The notes: generated from the letters alone by a model not told the origin. Positions 29,540-40,486 are shown, counted from the first letter of the stretch. The stretch is 64,000 bases of DNA from Azospirillum sp. OGB3 (GCF_014192915.1 NZ_JACHYN010000001.1:496001-560000), one strand, 5' to 3'. A program made the numbers and translations.

Positions 29540-30420
29540 TTGGCGATGTCCGTGAGGCCGACGCGGAACAGCCGCATCATCAGCAGGATGAAGGCGACGC
29601 ACAGGATCAGCAGGATGAAGGCGTAGGCCGCCCCCTGGTTCCAGTTCCCGCCCTCGAAGAACCAGTTGTAGATGACCTCGGTGAACCAGCGGCTCTGCGG
29701 CCCGCCCAGCAGGGCCGGCACGGCGTAGCTGCCCGCCGCCAGCATGAAGGTCATGATGCAGCCGACCGCGATGCCCGGCTTGGCGTGGGGGATGACGATG
29801 CGGCGATGGATGCGCAGCCACCCCGCCCCCAGGTCGCGCGCCGCCTCGATCTGGTTGCGGTCCAGCGACTCCATGGCGTTCATGATCGGGAACACCATGA
29901 AGAGGATGTAGACGTAGACCATCCCGATGATCACCCCGGCATCCCCGCCGAGCAGGCGCTGCGGCTCCGAAAAAAGGCCGAGCCCGACCAGGAGCGCGTT
30001 CAGCGGCCCGTTGAAGGCCAGGATGATGTACCAGGCGAAGGTGCGCAGCAGCTCGTTGATCCAGAAGGGCACGACGAGCATCAGCACGAGCAGGGGCAGG
30101 CGCCGCCGCGGCGCCACCTGAGCCATGTAGAAGGCCACCGGGTAGCAGACGGCCAGGGTGACGGCGGTGACGAGGCTGCTCGCCCAGATCGTCTTCAGGA
30201 AGATCGCCAGATGGATCTGGTTGGTCCACAGCGTCGCGTAGTTGCGCAGCGTGTAGACGTCCTCCGGCCCGCCGGCCTTGCTGGGCGGCAGCGAGGGGCG
30301 GAAGGAGAAATCCACCATCAGCAATTGCGGCAGCACGACGAGCAGCAGCAGCCACACGGCCACCGCCAGCAGGATCGCCGCGGTCAGAACCGGACCGTAC
30401 CGGCGCAGCACGCCGCCCAT
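29536..30420 (-). CDS. Polyamine-type ABC transporter permease (PotB/PotH-like)
   Basis: A 294-residue permease from the ATG at 30420 (MGGVLRRYGPV). The first membrane helix is followed by a periplasmic loop with FRPSLPPSKAGGPEDVYTL, then five further segments and the EAA loop (EAARDLGAGWLRIHRRIVIPH). It forms the membrane channel with the product of the next gene, with which it overlaps by 4 bases. Its start is divergent from the copper cassette, so potB-potC may have a separate promoter in 30421-30576. Confidence 0.88.
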   Translation of the reverse strand: MGGVLRRYGPVLTAAILLAVAVWLLLLVVLPQLLMVDFSFRPSLPPSKAGGPEDVYTLRNYATLWTNQIHLAIFLKTIWASSLVTAVTLAVCYPVAFYMAQVAPRRRLPLLVLMLVVPFWINELLRTFAWYIILAFNGPLNALLVGLGLFSEPQRLLGGDAGVIIGMVYVYILFMVFPIMNAMESLDRNQIEAARDLGAGWLRIHRRIVIPHAKPGIAVGCIMTFMLAAGSYAVPALLGGPQSRWFTEVIYNWFFEGGNWNQGAAYAFILLILCVAFILLMMRLFRVGLTDIAK

Positions 30421-30576
30421 GACCACTCCCCCCACCCGCCGAGATTCAGAGCCGAAATTCTAGGATCGAAAGCCTCTCACGTCCCCGGGCCGGAGCGCAA
30501 GCGAGGCCATGCCCCGTCCAATAACCACAACTTTATTGCCTTTTTTCGAGGCTTGGACTGTGCCCATAGTGGGGGC

Positions 30577-31002
30577 ATGCGTGCATGGCGGACATCCGGT
30601 GCGATGAGGGAGGCAACAGCGTGGGTCGCCGCGCTGGTGCTGGTCTTCCACGCCCTGGTCATGGCCACCCACGTCCCGGCGCCATTGGCCAGGGTGCTGG
30701 CGGAGTCGGCGCAGCTCGCCATGGCGGGGTCCATCTGCCATTCCGGCGCCGCACCGGACGCCTCTGCCGCGCCGCACGCCGACCATGGCCCCGTCCCCGA
30801 CGGCACGCCGGGCCACGTCACCTACTGCCCGATCTGCCTGTCGCTGGGCGGCGGGTCCCTGCTGGGTCCGGCCGCGGCGCCGGCCCCGCTGCCGCCGGCC
30901 GGACTTGCGCTGGCCGCCGTTCCGCTGCCCGCGGACGACGAGGCCGGAGCCGACCGCGCCCCGCGCGCCTTCTCCGCCCGGGCGCCTCCGGTGGGTGTCT
31001 GA
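30577..31002 (+). CDS. DUF2946-type exported protein of a copper cassette
   Basis: About 141 residues from the ATG at 30577 (or 132 from the ATG at 30604). An N-terminal signal or membrane helix (about 13-35, ATAWVAALVLVFHALVMA) is followed by a His- and Pro-rich stretch (HADHGPVPDG) and a conserved CPICLSLGGG motif. This matches the DUF2946 family often found near copper genes. The Cys pair and histidines suggest metal binding, an inference. It is the first gene of a plus-strand cassette with the YcnI-like and CopC-CopD genes. Confidence 0.75.
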   Translation: MRAWRTSGAMREATAWVAALVLVFHALVMATHVPAPLARVLAESAQLAMAGSICHSGAAPDASAAPHADHGPVPDGTPGHVTYCPICLSLGGGSLLGPAAAPAPLPPAGLALAAVPLPADDEAGADRAPRAFSARAPPVGV

Positions 31003-31113
31003 ACCGACGTTCCTCGCAGACACACGCATCCACAGGCGCGCACCTGCGGCTGAACGGCCTTTTTCCGACACGCGACCGCTTCTCTTTGCGTCTCCCCGTC
31101 GTCGCTGACGGTT

Positions 31114-31165
31114 GCCCCCACCCCGGCCCTCCCCCGCTGTCGCAGGGGAGGGCCGGGGTGGGGGC
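31114..31165. repeat. Perfect 21-bp inverted repeat upstream of the YcnI-like gene
   Basis: The left arm (31114-31134) is fully complementary to the right arm (31145-31165) with a 10-base loop. It is the longest perfect hairpin in the window and is C/G-rich like the other intergenic hairpins. It lies between the DUF2946 and YcnI-like genes and could end the first transcript or protect the second. Confidence 0.8.
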
Positions 31166-31247
31166 CGCTGCGGGAACGGAGACGCCGTCGATCGGAACCA
31201 GGCCCTACGGCCACATCCGGTGCCTGCGCACACACCGGAGAGTTCCC

Positions 31248-31775
31248 ATGATCCGCAACACCCGCGGCGCCCTGCTGGCCGCCACCGTCCTCGCTTGCCT
31301 GCCCCTGTCCGCCGCCCTCGCCCACACCACGCTGGAAACCAAGCAGGCCCCCGCCGCCAGCACCTACAAGGGCGTGCTGCGCGTCGGCCATGGCTGCGGC
31401 GCCTCCCCCACCATCGCCCTGCGCGTGCAGATCCCGGAGGGGGTCATCGCGGTGAAGCCGATGCCCAAGCCCGGCTGGACCCTGACGACCAAGGAGGGCC
31501 AATACGCCAAGGCCTATGATTACTACGGCGAGTCGCTGAGCAAGGGCGTCACCGAGATCGCCTGGACCGGCGGCTCGCTGCCCGACGCCCATTACGACGA
31601 GTTCGTCTTCCGCGCCCGCCTGCCCGACGCCGCCCCCGGCACCGTGATCTATTTCCCCGTGGTGCAGGAGTGCGAGACGGGCGTGCACCGCTGGATCGAA
31701 ATCCCGGAACCGGGCAAGACCGACCACGACTACAAGGAGCCGGCCCCCGGCGTCACCCTGACCGCCAAGCCGTAA
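31248..31775 (+). CDS. YcnI-like (DUF1775) periplasmic copper-binding protein
   Basis: A 175-residue exported protein. The Sec signal ends at AALA, leaving His26 as the mature N-terminal residue. DUF1775/YcnI proteins bind Cu(II) through such an N-terminal histidine brace. The family motifs VGHGCGASPTIALRVQIPEG, PKPGWTL and a conserved W (EIAWTGG) are present, with two further cysteines. GGAG lies about 8 bases before the ATG. Fifteen bases separate it from the CopC-CopD gene. Confidence 0.9.
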   Translation: MIRNTRGALLAATVLACLPLSAALAHTTLETKQAPAASTYKGVLRVGHGCGASPTIALRVQIPEGVIAVKPMPKPGWTLTTKEGQYAKAYDYYGESLSKGVTEIAWTGGSLPDAHYDEFVFRARLPDAAPGTVIYFPVVQECETGVHRWIEIPEPGKTDHDYKEPAPGVTLTAKP

Positions 31776-31790
31776 GGGAAGGGGAAACGC

Positions 31791-33407
31791 ATGCGCCGGC
31801 TGGTCGTGGGGTGGATCGCCGCCCTGATGCTGCTGTCCCTGTCCGCGCCGGTCTTGGCGCATGCCGTGCTGGTCGAAAGCGCCCCGGAGGACGGGGCGCG
31901 GCTGGACAGCCCGCCCGCCGAGGCCGTGCTGCGCTTCAACGAGCCGGTGCGGCCAGTGTCGGTGACGCTGATCGGCCCCGGCGGGGTGACGCTTCCCCTG
32001 CCCGCCCCGGCCGCCGGGGACGGGGCGCTGCGCGTCGCGCTGCCCGGCGGGCTGGCGGTGGGGACGCACATCCTCAGCTACCGCGTCAGCTCGGCGGACG
32101 GCCATCCGGTCGCCGGATCGCTCCTGTTCGGGATCGGTGCGGAACCGGAACGACCGGTGGAGTTGGGTGGGGCGACACCGCCGGCCACGCTGCTGGCCGC
32201 CGCCGCGGTCCGGGCGCTCCATTACGGAAGCCTGCTCGCCGCAGTGGGCGGCGGGCTGTTCCTGGTGCTGGTGGCGGGGCGGTGGAGTCCGCTGAACCGC
32301 CGCCTGCGCCCCGGCCTGTGCCTGGGCGTCGGCGCCGCCGCCCTGGTGGCGCTGCTGAACGCCGGGCTGGCCGGCGCGGTTCTGGAAGGGGCGCCGCTGT
32401 CCGCCCTGGCCGGAGCCTCGCCCTGGATCGCCGGCCTGACCAGCACGGCGGGGCCGAGCGCCCTCCTCGCCCTGCTCAGCCTGATCGCCGTCGCCCTGGG
32501 GCTGGCGCTGGAGGAGCGGGGGACGGCGGGCCGCGTGCTGCTGGTCGCCGGGGCGGTCGGGGCGGCGCTGGCGCTGGCCATGACCGGACACGCCGCGACC
32601 GCGGAGCCGCGCTGGCTCAGCGTACCGCTGGTCGCCCTGCACGGTCTGGCGGTGGCCTTCTGGATCGGCAGCTTCTGGCCGCTGGCCATGCTGCTGCGGA
32701 CGGAGCCACCGACGGAGTCGCTGCGGCTGGTCCGACGCTTCTCCGCCATCGCGGTTCCGGCGGTAGCGGTGCTTCTGCTCGCCGGGGCGGGGCTGAGCGT
32801 GTTGCAGATCGCCGACCCGCGCAGCATCCTGACCACCGCCTACGGCCAGATCTGGACCGGCAAGATCGTCTGCGCGCTGGCCCTGCTGGGGCTGGCCGCC
32901 GTCAACCGCTGGCGACTGACCCCACGGCTGGAGACCATGGGGGCCGAGGGAGCCGCCCGGCTGCGCGCCAGCGTCCACACCGAGATGGTGGTGGCGGCCC
33001 TGGTCGTGCTGTTCACCGCCGGGTTGGGCACCACCCCGCCGCCGCGCACCCAGGCCGCGCCGGTCTTCGCCGAGAAGCCGGCGGGCTTCAGCACCGCGGT
33101 CGTGGCGCGCGGGCGCATGGCCATCGTGACGGTGACCCCGGCGACGCCCGGAGCGAACCGCGTCGAGATGCGCCTGACGGGACCGGACGGTGCGCCGGTC
33201 GACGCGCTGGAGGCGTCGGCGGAGCTGGCCCTGCCCGCCGCCGGGATCGAGGGCATCACCCGCCCCCTGCCCAAGCTGGCGCCCGGCGTCTACGCGGCGG
33301 ATGGCGTGATCCTGCCCGTGGCCGGGTCCTGGGCGGTGCGGCTGGACGCGCTGGTCAGCGACTTCGAGAAGGTGCCCTTCCGCGCAACCGTGCTTGTGGG
33401 CCGCTGA
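31791..33407 (+). CDS. CopC-CopD fusion (YcnJ-like copper protein)
   Basis: A 538-residue membrane protein. A Sec signal ends at VLA, so His24 becomes the mature N-terminus of a CopC domain (about 24-118, with DGHPVAGS near its end). This is followed by about eight membrane segments of CopD type (about 140-400) with conserved histidines (ALHYGSL, TGHAATAEPRW, LHGLAVAFWIGSFWP). A C-terminal periplasmic beta domain (from about 420) has strands like FixH/YtkA. It probably takes copper across the inner membrane for cuproenzymes. It ends 7 bases before the convergent ATPase gene. Confidence 0.88.
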   Translation: MRRLVVGWIAALMLLSLSAPVLAHAVLVESAPEDGARLDSPPAEAVLRFNEPVRPVSVTLIGPGGVTLPLPAPAAGDGALRVALPGGLAVGTHILSYRVSSADGHPVAGSLLFGIGAEPERPVELGGATPPATLLAAAAVRALHYGSLLAAVGGGLFLVLVAGRWSPLNRRLRPGLCLGVGAAALVALLNAGLAGAVLEGAPLSALAGASPWIAGLTSTAGPSALLALLSLIAVALGLALEERGTAGRVLLVAGAVGAALALAMTGHAATAEPRWLSVPLVALHGLAVAFWIGSFWPLAMLLRTEPPTESLRLVRRFSAIAVPAVAVLLLAGAGLSVLQIADPRSILTTAYGQIWTGKIVCALALLGLAAVNRWRLTPRLETMGAEGAARLRASVHTEMVVAALVVLFTAGLGTTPPPRTQAAPVFAEKPAGFSTAVVARGRMAIVTVTPATPGANRVEMRLTGPDGAPVDALEASAELALPAAGIEGITRPLPKLAPGVYAADGVILPVAGSWAVRLDALVSDFEKVPFRATVLVGR

Positions 33408-33413
33408 GCGGCG

Positions 33414-34475
<1,062 letters not shown>

Positions 34476-34512
34476 AGGCACCTGATTTGATCGCTTGCCG
34501 CCAACCCCCTCA

Positions 34513-34535
34513 CCCTCTCCCCAGGGGGGAGAGGG
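34513..34535 (-). terminator. Intercistronic hairpin between binding protein and ATPase genes
   Basis: A perfect 10-bp CCCTCTCCCC / GGGGAGAGGG stem with a 3-base loop between the solute-binding protein stop and the ATPase start. It may give excess binding protein over ATPase. Same hairpin family as at 11040. Confidence 0.6.
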
Positions 34536-34562
34536 GACGATGGGAACGGGAGAGGGTCGCAC

Positions 34563-35747
34563 TCACGCGGCCAGGAAACGGTCCTGGTACTCGTTGCGGA
34601 TGGAGACGTACCAAGCCTCCTGGATCGGCCACCACCACAGCTTCTGCAGCGCGTCGCCCGGATAGGCGTCGGCGAAGAACTGCTTGTTCAGGTCGGACAG
34701 ATGCGCCTCCGCCCCGACCGCCGTGCTGGAAATGCCGGAATGGTTGGTGTAGAGGGCGCCCGCCTCCGGCGTGTAGAACCAGTTGATCCAGGCGTAGGCC
34801 TGCTCCAGGTTCGCCGCCTTGGCCGGGATCGCGAAGCCCTCCATCCAGGCGAGCGCGCCTTCCTTGGGCGCCAGGAAGCGAACCGGCAGCCCCTCCTTGC
34901 GCAGGGCGACGGCGGACGAATCCCAGGTCTGGCCGATGACGCAGCCGTTGGTGCGGAAGGCGCCCTGGGCCTCGTTCTCGTTCGACCAGAACTGGCCGAT
35001 GGCCTTCTTGTTGGCCGCGGCGACCTGGAGGATCGCGTCGAAGTTGGCGCGCGCCTTCGCCTCGTCCTTGAACTGGTCGCGGATCGGGTGGGGCAGCTTG
35101 CCCTGGCCTTCCAGCCACAGACCGATGCCGATCAGGCCGGAATGGCCGCGCACCGTCACCTTGCCGGCGTGCTCCGGCTTCCACAGGTCGCCATAGCTGG
35201 CGGTGCCGTAGGTCAGCGGCGCCTTGGCCTGATCGTAGGCGATGGCCTCGGTCCCCCAGTCGGCGGGCGCGAAGAAGCGCTTGCCGCCGACCACGCCGCC
35301 CATGGCGGCGGAGCCCTCGACCGCCGACTTCAGGCAGCCGTCCCACTTGACCTTCGATTCGTCCAGCGGCTGGACCAGCTCGAACTCCACATAGTTCGGC
35401 ACGCGGTCCACCGTGGGGTGGATGATGTCGAAGCCGGCGCCGCCCGTGGCCTTGAGTTGGTTCAGCAGCTCGTCGTTGGTGCCGTATTCGGTCAGGCTGG
35501 CCTTGATGCCGGTCTTCTTCTCGAAGTCGGCCAGCATGTCCGGGCTGATGTAGCCGGCCCAGGAGAAGATCTTGACGCTGCCCGACGCGGCGCGGCCCTC
35601 GCGCAGGATGAAGGGGCCGACCGCGGCGACGCCCGCGGCGGCGGCGGTCCCCTGGAGCAGCAGGCGGCGGGTGAAGCCCTTGGCGGCGCGCTGCGTCTCG
35701 GCGCTGGAGCGCTGTTCCAGGCTGGTGGTTTCCGGAACCTTGGTCAT
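34563..35747 (-). CDS. Periplasmic polyamine-type binding protein (PotD/PotF-like)
   Basis: A 394-residue extracellular solute-binding protein. It has a Tat-like signal: a long polar N-region, FTRRLLLQG, a hydrophobic stretch AAAAGVAAVGPF, and likely cleavage near GRAA. The mature part has PotD/PotF features: IFSWAGYISPDMLADFEKKTG, the TGGAGFDIIHP strand, and aromatic pocket residues late in the protein (WINWFYTPE). It is first in a binding protein-ATPase-permease-permease order that is interrupted by copper genes. Substrate specificity is inferred from family only. Confidence 0.9.
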   Translation of the reverse strand: MTKVPETTSLEQRSSAETQRAAKGFTRRLLLQGTAAAAGVAAVGPFILREGRAASGSVKIFSWAGYISPDMLADFEKKTGIKASLTEYGTNDELLNQLKATGGAGFDIIHPTVDRVPNYVEFELVQPLDESKVKWDGCLKSAVEGSAAMGGVVGGKRFFAPADWGTEAIAYDQAKAPLTYGTASYGDLWKPEHAGKVTVRGHSGLIGIGLWLEGQGKLPHPIRDQFKDEAKARANFDAILQVAAANKKAIGQFWSNENEAQGAFRTNGCVIGQTWDSSAVALRKEGLPVRFLAPKEGALAWMEGFAIPAKAANLEQAYAWINWFYTPEAGALYTNHSGISSTAVGAEAHLSDLNKQFFADAYPGDALQKLWWWPIQEAWYVSIRNEYQDRFLAA

Positions 35748-35941
35748 GGCACCTGCTCTCCCCTTTTCTTATTGGCCCGAAATCGTGCCGGCCATGCCGA
35801 TCGCGAGGCCGGTCGCGGGGCCGGTCCAGCCGGACTCCGCCGCAGCGGCAACTGTGCCGCGATATCCGGGCGCCGTCCATGGCTCAAGCGGGCGTGGGCG
35901 CAAACTTCATCGGGCTGTAACGCCCCCGGACCGTCCGGGCG

Positions 35942-36901
35942 CTACATCACGTAGAATCGGGCCTTCACCACCACACCCTCGATGCCGCAGACCACGGTGC
36001 GGTTGCGCCCGCTGTTCTTGGCGAAGTAGAGCGACTCGTCGGCCCGCGCGATCAGGTCGGCCACCGTCTCCGTCCCGTCCGCCGGAGAGATGCCGATGCT
36101 GACGGTGAAGGCGAACAGGGCGCCCTCGACGGTCCGGGCGGTCAGCGCCTCCGTCGCCACCCGGATCTCCTCCGCCTTGGCGATCGCCGTCTCCACCTGC
36201 GCGGCGGGCAGGACCATGCAGAACTCCTCCCCGCCCATGCGGCCGAGGAAACCGCCGGGCGGCACGCGGGCCGCGCAGGTCTGGGCAAACAGCTTCAGCG
36301 CGAGGTCGCCGTTGGAATGGCCGTAGGTGTCGTTGACGCGCTTGAAATGGTCGATGTCGAACAGCGCGACGGCGAAGGGCGCGGCCTTCTCCGTTCCGCT
36401 GCCGCCCTGAAGCAGCCGGTGCTGCTGCTCCAGCCGCTCCATGAAGCGGCGGCGGTTCAGGACGCCCGTCAGGTAATCGGTGTTCAGCATCTCCGCCATC
36501 ACCCGGTGGGTGCGGGTGATGCGTTCGCCGGCGCGCACGCGGGCGCGCAGCATGGGCATGTCGATGGGCTTGGTCAGGAACTCGTCGGCGCCGGCGTCGA
36601 ACGCCTCGATCCGGCGCTGGATGTCGTCGTCGGCGGTCATCAGGATGGAGAAGGTGCGGTGCTGGTCGTCCTCCGCCCGGATCAGCCAGCACAGCTCCAG
36701 CCCGTCCATCCGCGGCATTTCCAGATCGGTGATCAGGATGTGGATGTCGTGGAGGTGGTAGAGGTCCAGCGCCTCGCGCCCGTCACGGGCCAGCAGAACG
36801 CGGTAGCCGTACGCCTCCAGGTGGTCTTTCAGGATCTTCCGGACAACGCAGGAGTCATCGGCGACGAGGACATTCGTCTCCGCGGTTGATCCGGAATTCA
36901 T
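35942..36901 (-). CDS. Response regulator with GGDEF domain (putative diguanylate cyclase)
   Basis: A 319-residue PleD-like protein. The receiver domain (about 10-130) has the acidic pair D15-D16, phospho-acceptor D59 and the conserved K in FLTKPID. The GGDEF domain (about 160-310) has the active-site motif GGEEF and the D in FDIDHFK, so it should make cyclic di-GMP. An upstream RxxD inhibitory motif is not obvious. The ATG at 36901 has AAGGGG 8 bases upstream. No partner kinase lies nearby. Control of motility or biofilm is the usual role. Confidence 0.88.
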   Translation of the reverse strand: MNSGSTAETNVLVADDSCVVRKILKDHLEAYGYRVLLARDGREALDLYHLHDIHILITDLEMPRMDGLELCWLIRAEDDQHRTFSILMTADDDIQRRIEAFDAGADEFLTKPIDMPMLRARVRAGERITRTHRVMAEMLNTDYLTGVLNRRRFMERLEQQHRLLQGGSGTEKAAPFAVALFDIDHFKRVNDTYGHSNGDLALKLFAQTCAARVPPGGFLGRMGGEEFCMVLPAAQVETAIAKAEEIRVATEALTARTVEGALFAFTVSIGISPADGTETVADLIARADESLYFAKNSGRNRTVVCGIEGVVVKARFYVM

Positions 36902-36972
36902 GGCAGCCACCCCTTGCAGGCACCAGCGGGGTGTTTACTAGGGTTTTGTATAAAATGCCATCATTTTTGGAA

Positions 36973-36997
36973 GGGGGCTTTTCACGCGCCAGCCCCC
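36973..36997 (-). terminator. Possible terminator after dnaA
   Basis: A 7-bp GGGGGCT / AGCCCCC stem with an 11-base loop lies 25 bases after the dnaA stop. No T run follows. The AT-rich stretch just beyond (TTTTATACAAAA) could be the promoter of the GGDEF gene. Confidence 0.4.
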
Positions 36998-37021
36998 CAC
37001 CACGGCGGCCATCCGTCCCGT

Positions 37022-38578
37022 TCAGCTCTCCAGCATGCGGCGGAGCAGCTCCACGTCTTCGGCAAAGGCGGGGTCGGTGGTGCGCAGCTCCTCCACCTTC
37101 TTCACCGCGTGCATCACGGTGGTGTGGTCGCGCCCGCCGAACTTGCGCCCGATCTCCGGCAGGGAGCGGGCGGTGAGCTGCTTGGCGAGATACATGGCGA
37201 CCTGCCGCGGCCGGGCCACGGCGCGGGCGCGGCGGGCCGAATGCATGTCGGCGACGCGGATGTTGAAATGCTCCGCCACCCGCTTCTGGATCTCGTCGAT
37301 GGTGACGCGGCGGTCGTTGGCGCGCAGCAGGTCGTGCAGCACCTCCTGCGTCGATTCCAGCGAGATGGCCCGGCCGACCAGCTCGGCGTGGGCGACGATG
37401 CGGTTCAGCGCCCCTTCCAGCTCGCGCACGTTGGACGTGATCTTGTGGGCGAGGAACTCCAGCACCTTCAGCGGGATGGCCGCGTTCAGCGCGTCCGCCT
37501 TGGCCTGGAGGATGCCCAGCCGCAGCTCGTAGGTGGTCGGGTGGATGTCGGCGACGAGGCCCCAGCCGAGGCGGGAGCGCAGCCGCTCCTCCATGCCTTC
37601 CAGGTCGGACGGGCTCTTGTCGGCGGAGATGATGACTTGGCGGTTCTGGTCCACCAGCGCGTTGAAGGTGTGGAAGAACTCTTCCTGCGTGCTGTCCTTG
37701 CCGCTGATGAACTGCACGTCGTCGATCATCAGCACGTCCACCGAGCGGAACTGCTGCTTGAAGGCCATGGTGTCCTTGAAGCGCAGCGCCCGGATGAACT
37801 GGTACATGAACTTTTCCGCCGACAGGTAGATCACCTTGCGGTTCGGATCGTTCCGCCGGATCTGCCAGGCGATGGCGTGCATCAGGTGGGTCTTGCCCAG
37901 CCCGACGCCGCCGTAGAGGAACAACGGATTGAAGGTGACCGAAGTGGCATCGGCGACGCGCCGGGCGGCGGCGTGGGCCAGTTCGTTCGGCTTGCCCACC
38001 ACGAAATTCTCGAAGGTGAAGCGGGGGTCCAGCGGCGCCGAGATGTCGGTCCGGTCCTCCAGCACCGAGGCGACCGCCGTGGGCGACTCGTCCGACGCGA
38101 AGGAGGGCGGCCCCGCCGAATAGGAGGATCCGATGTAGGAATTGGCGCCGTAGGAGGCGGCTCCATAGGGAGCCGATTGGCTGAGCGCCGCCGCCCGCGG
38201 GGCAGGCGCCGGGGGAACCGGGCCGCCGACTGCGGTGCCGGCGGCCGGATCGGAGTCGCGCGGCGCATCGCCCGCGTCCCCATCCGACGTCAATTCCGCC
38301 GTCAGCATGGACGGGGCGTTGGCCGAGGCCACCACGACGTCGATCGACAGCACGTCCGGATTCTCGCCGGCCCACAGGTTGCGGATGCGGTCGGCGTAGT
38401 GGGTCAGCACCCAGTCGCGCATGAAGCGGGTGGGCACGACGATGCGCACCTCCCCGCCGCGGATTCCGGCGAAGGAAAGCGGCTGCAGCCAGCTGCGGTA
38501 GGCGATCTCGCCCACCTCGTCCTTGAGGCGGCCCCGGATGCGGGCCCACTGCTGATCCAACGACGCGCCGACCGACAT
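37022..38578 (-). CDS. dnaA: Chromosomal replication initiator protein DnaA
   Basis: A 518-residue AAA+ initiator that binds DnaA boxes and opens oriC. Domain I (about 5-80, WSQL-like start) is followed by a long Ala/Pro/Ser/Tyr-rich domain II (about 90-180). The AAA+ domain has Walker [14 protein letters not shown], Walker [11 protein letters not shown] and the sensor [10 protein letters not shown]. Domain IV carries the DNA-reading signature [33 protein letters not shown]. It is divided from rpsT by about 620 non-coding bases, a neighbourhood known in many alphaproteobacteria. Confidence 0.98.
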   Translation of the reverse strand: MSVGASLDQQWARIRGRLKDEVGEIAYRSWLQPLSFAGIRGGEVRIVVPTRFMRDWVLTHYADRIRNLWAGENPDVLSIDVVVASANAPSMLTAELTSDGDAGDAPRDSDPAAGTAVGGPVPPAPAPRAAALSQSAPYGAASYGANSYIGSSYSAGPPSFASDESPTAVASVLEDRTDISAPLDPRFTFENFVVGKPNELAHAAARRVADATSVTFNPLFLYGGVGLGKTHLMHAIAWQIRRNDPNRKVIYLSAEKFMYQFIRALRFKDTMAFKQQFRSVDVLMIDDVQFISGKDSTQEEFFHTFNALVDQNRQVIISADKSPSDLEGMEERLRSRLGWGLVADIHPTTYELRLGILQAKADALNAAIPLKVLEFLAHKITSNVRELEGALNRIVAHAELVGRAISLESTQEVLHDLLRANDRRVTIDEIQKRVAEHFNIRVADMHSARRARAVARPRQVAMYLAKQLTARSLPEIGRKFGGRDHTTVMHAVKKVEELRTTDPAFAEDVELLRRMLES

Positions 38579-39195
38579 GCTTCCCCTACCCCGCTCCTTC
38601 CCCCCGGACGGCCCCGCGCCGCAGGGGGCACCGTCCCGCCGACTTCGCCCAGGCCTCTTAACTTAGGTCCCGCGCCTTCAAAACGTTCCTCTCCTGAAGA
38701 CTCCAACGGTGGATGCCTCCCAACTGGACGGCAGCACTATCCCTTCGGCGAAGTTGGACTCCGCCTTTGCCACGTCGAGTTTTAAGAAAAGCATCGCTCC
38801 AGGAGCAACGGGTCGAGTCGAGCTTCTTGAGCGTCCCGCAACCTTGCCCGCGGCTTTGAACGTCTCCGTCCCTCAGCGAATGGCGCGAGACGTCAAAGAC
38901 GACATCGGTGCGTCATTCCCAACGGAAGGAAAGTCTAATCAGCCGCCCTCGCCGTGGCAATAGGACAGAAAGCGAACGGTCCGGACTGCGGCAAAAATCA
39001 CGCAGCGTTTCCGAAACCCGCCCCTGTCTTCGCCAAAGACCAGGACCACCGGAGGCGACTCGCCATCCAACAGCCGCGATCCCCTGCCCCACCGGAGTTC
39101 TGCCGGAGGACTCGGAAAGAACGGAGACTGTACTTACCAAAAACGCAAAAAGCCGCGCCCAGACCTGGTGCGCGGCTTTATAACGCCGAGTAAAC
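38579..39195. other. Non-coding gap between dnaA and rpsT
   Basis: Apart from the rpsT terminator at its right end and the presumed dnaA promoter at its left end, I see no convincing gene. One 84-codon open frame (38709-38963, plus) has no recognisable family or ribosome site. No TTATNCACA-type DnaA box cluster or AT-rich unwinding region was found, so this is probably not oriC. Confidence 0.6.
39140..39180 (-). terminator. Rho-independent terminator of rpsT
   Basis: On the minus strand a perfect 10-bp stem AAAGCCGCGC / GCGCGGCTTT (39170-39179 with 39149-39158) is followed by TTTTTGCGTTTTT, 17 bases after the rpsT stop. A textbook terminator. Confidence 0.92.
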
Positions 39196-39456
39196 TCAGA
39201 GAGCCTTGATGCGGGCCGACAGGCGCGACAGCTTGCGCGACACGGTGTTCTTGTGGAGAACGCCCTTGGAGGCTCCACGCATCATTTCCGGCTGCGCGGC
39301 CTTGAAAGCCTCAGCGGCTTCAGCCTTGTTGCCGGACGAGATCGCCGTCTCGACCTTCTTCACGAAGGTGCGGATACGGCTGACGCGGTTACGGTTGATC
39401 TCCGTACGACGCGCGGTTTGACGAATGCGCTTTTCAGCAGACTTATGATTGGCCAT
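39196..39456 (-). CDS. rpsT: 30S ribosomal protein S20
   Basis: An 86-residue basic protein that binds 16S rRNA early in 30S assembly. It has the conserved start [13 protein letters not shown], the NR...R...F.KKVE core and the end [18 protein letters not shown] chose the ATG at 39456 inside a much longer open frame because it gives the usual length. It is followed by a strong terminator. Confidence 0.98.
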   Translation of the reverse strand: MANHKSAEKRIRQTARRTEINRNRVSRIRTFVKKVETAISSGNKAEAAEAFKAAQPEMMRGASKGVLHKNTVSRKLSRLSARIKAL

Positions 39457-39629
39457 GAAAACCCTACTCCGGACGACACGCCTGTCCCAGTGCGAGGGGG
39501 CCTTATACGCTCCAGCCGAATGGGAGTCAAGGCACCGTCCAACACTGTTTTTCGGCAAAGGAAAGATTACGAGATCTTGACGGATTTCTGGTCCTCCCCC
39601 GCTAGATACGGGGGAGGAGTCGGGGGATG

Positions 39630-40406
39630 TCAGCGATGCTTCCAATCCGGCTGACGCTTCTCGGCGAAGGCGGCCATGCCCTCCTTCTGATCTTCGGTGG
39701 CGAAAGTGGAGTGGAAGATTCGGCGCTCCACCCGGATGCCTTCGGACATGGTCGTCTCGTAGGCGGCGTTGACGGCGTCCTTGGCCATCATGACGACCGG
39801 GCGCGAGAGCTTGGCGATCTTCTCGGCAACCTTCACCGCCTCGTCCACCAGCTCCGCTGCCGGCACGACGCGGCTGACGAGGCCGGCGCGCTCGGCCTCG
39901 GCCGCGTCCATCAGGCGGCCGGTCAGGCACATCTCCATGGCCTTGGACTTGCCGACGAAGCGGGTCAGGCGCTGGGTGCCGCCGGCGCCGGGGATGGTGC
40001 CGATGGTGATCTCCGGCTGGCCGAACTTGGCGGTGTCGGCGGCCAGAATGAAGTCGGCCATCATCGCCAGCTCGCAGCCGCCGCCCAGCGCGTAGCCGGC
40101 GACCGCGGCGATGGTCGGCTTGCGGCACTTGGCCAGCCGCTCCCACTTGGCGGTGATGAAGTTGGCCTTGTAGACGTCCATGTAGGAGAAGTTCTGCATC
40201 TCCTTGATGTCGGCGCCGGCGGCGAAGGCCTTCTCCGAACCCGTGACCACGATGGCGCCGACGGAGTCGTCGGCCTCCAGCGCGTCGAGCGCCTGTCCCA
40301 GCTCGGTCACCAGCAGGTCGGACAGCGCGTTCAGCGCCTTGGGCCGGTTCAGCGTGACGAGCCCGACCGGTCCGCGGGTTTCGACGAGAATGGTTTCGTA
40401 CGGCAT
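39630..40406 (-). CDS. Enoyl-CoA hydratase (crotonase family)
   Basis: A 258-residue crotonase that hydrates 2-enoyl-CoA in beta-oxidation or related pathways. The oxyanion-hole segments [10 protein letters not shown] and [16 protein letters not shown] are present, and both catalytic glutamates are there (in GGGCELAM and in [16 protein letters not shown]), which supports true hydratase activity. The ATG at 40406 (MPYETILVE) is chosen within a longer frame. The gene stands alone. Confidence 0.93.
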   Translation of the reverse strand: MPYETILVETRGPVGLVTLNRPKALNALSDLLVTELGQALDALEADDSVGAIVVTGSEKAFAAGADIKEMQNFSYMDVYKANFITAKWERLAKCRKPTIAAVAGYALGGGCELAMMADFILAADTAKFGQPEITIGTIPGAGGTQRLTRFVGKSKAMEMCLTGRLMDAAEAERAGLVSRVVPAAELVDEAVKVAEKIAKLSRPVVMMAKDAVNAAYETTMSEGIRVERRIFHSTFATEDQKEGMAAFAEKRQPDWKHR

Positions 40407-40486
40407 GATGCAGCAGGCTCCCGTGGGTTTGCCCCCTCGCTCCGGGCGGGGGGCTTCTGGTTTGCTCTTGGTCTCTTCCGAAGGAA

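Noticed and set aside
28730..30355. A single 541-residue permease fusion
   Set aside because: The first half is a frame-shifted shadow of the PotB-like gene; the true start at 29539 overlaps it by 4 bases.
38709..38963. An 84-codon plus-strand frame in the dnaA-rpsT gap
   Set aside because: No ribosome site, no recognisable family and ordinary composition for non-coding DNA here.
38579..39195. Possible oriC next to dnaA
   Set aside because: No DnaA-box cluster or AT-rich unwinding stretch was found. In many alphaproteobacteria dnaA is not beside oriC.
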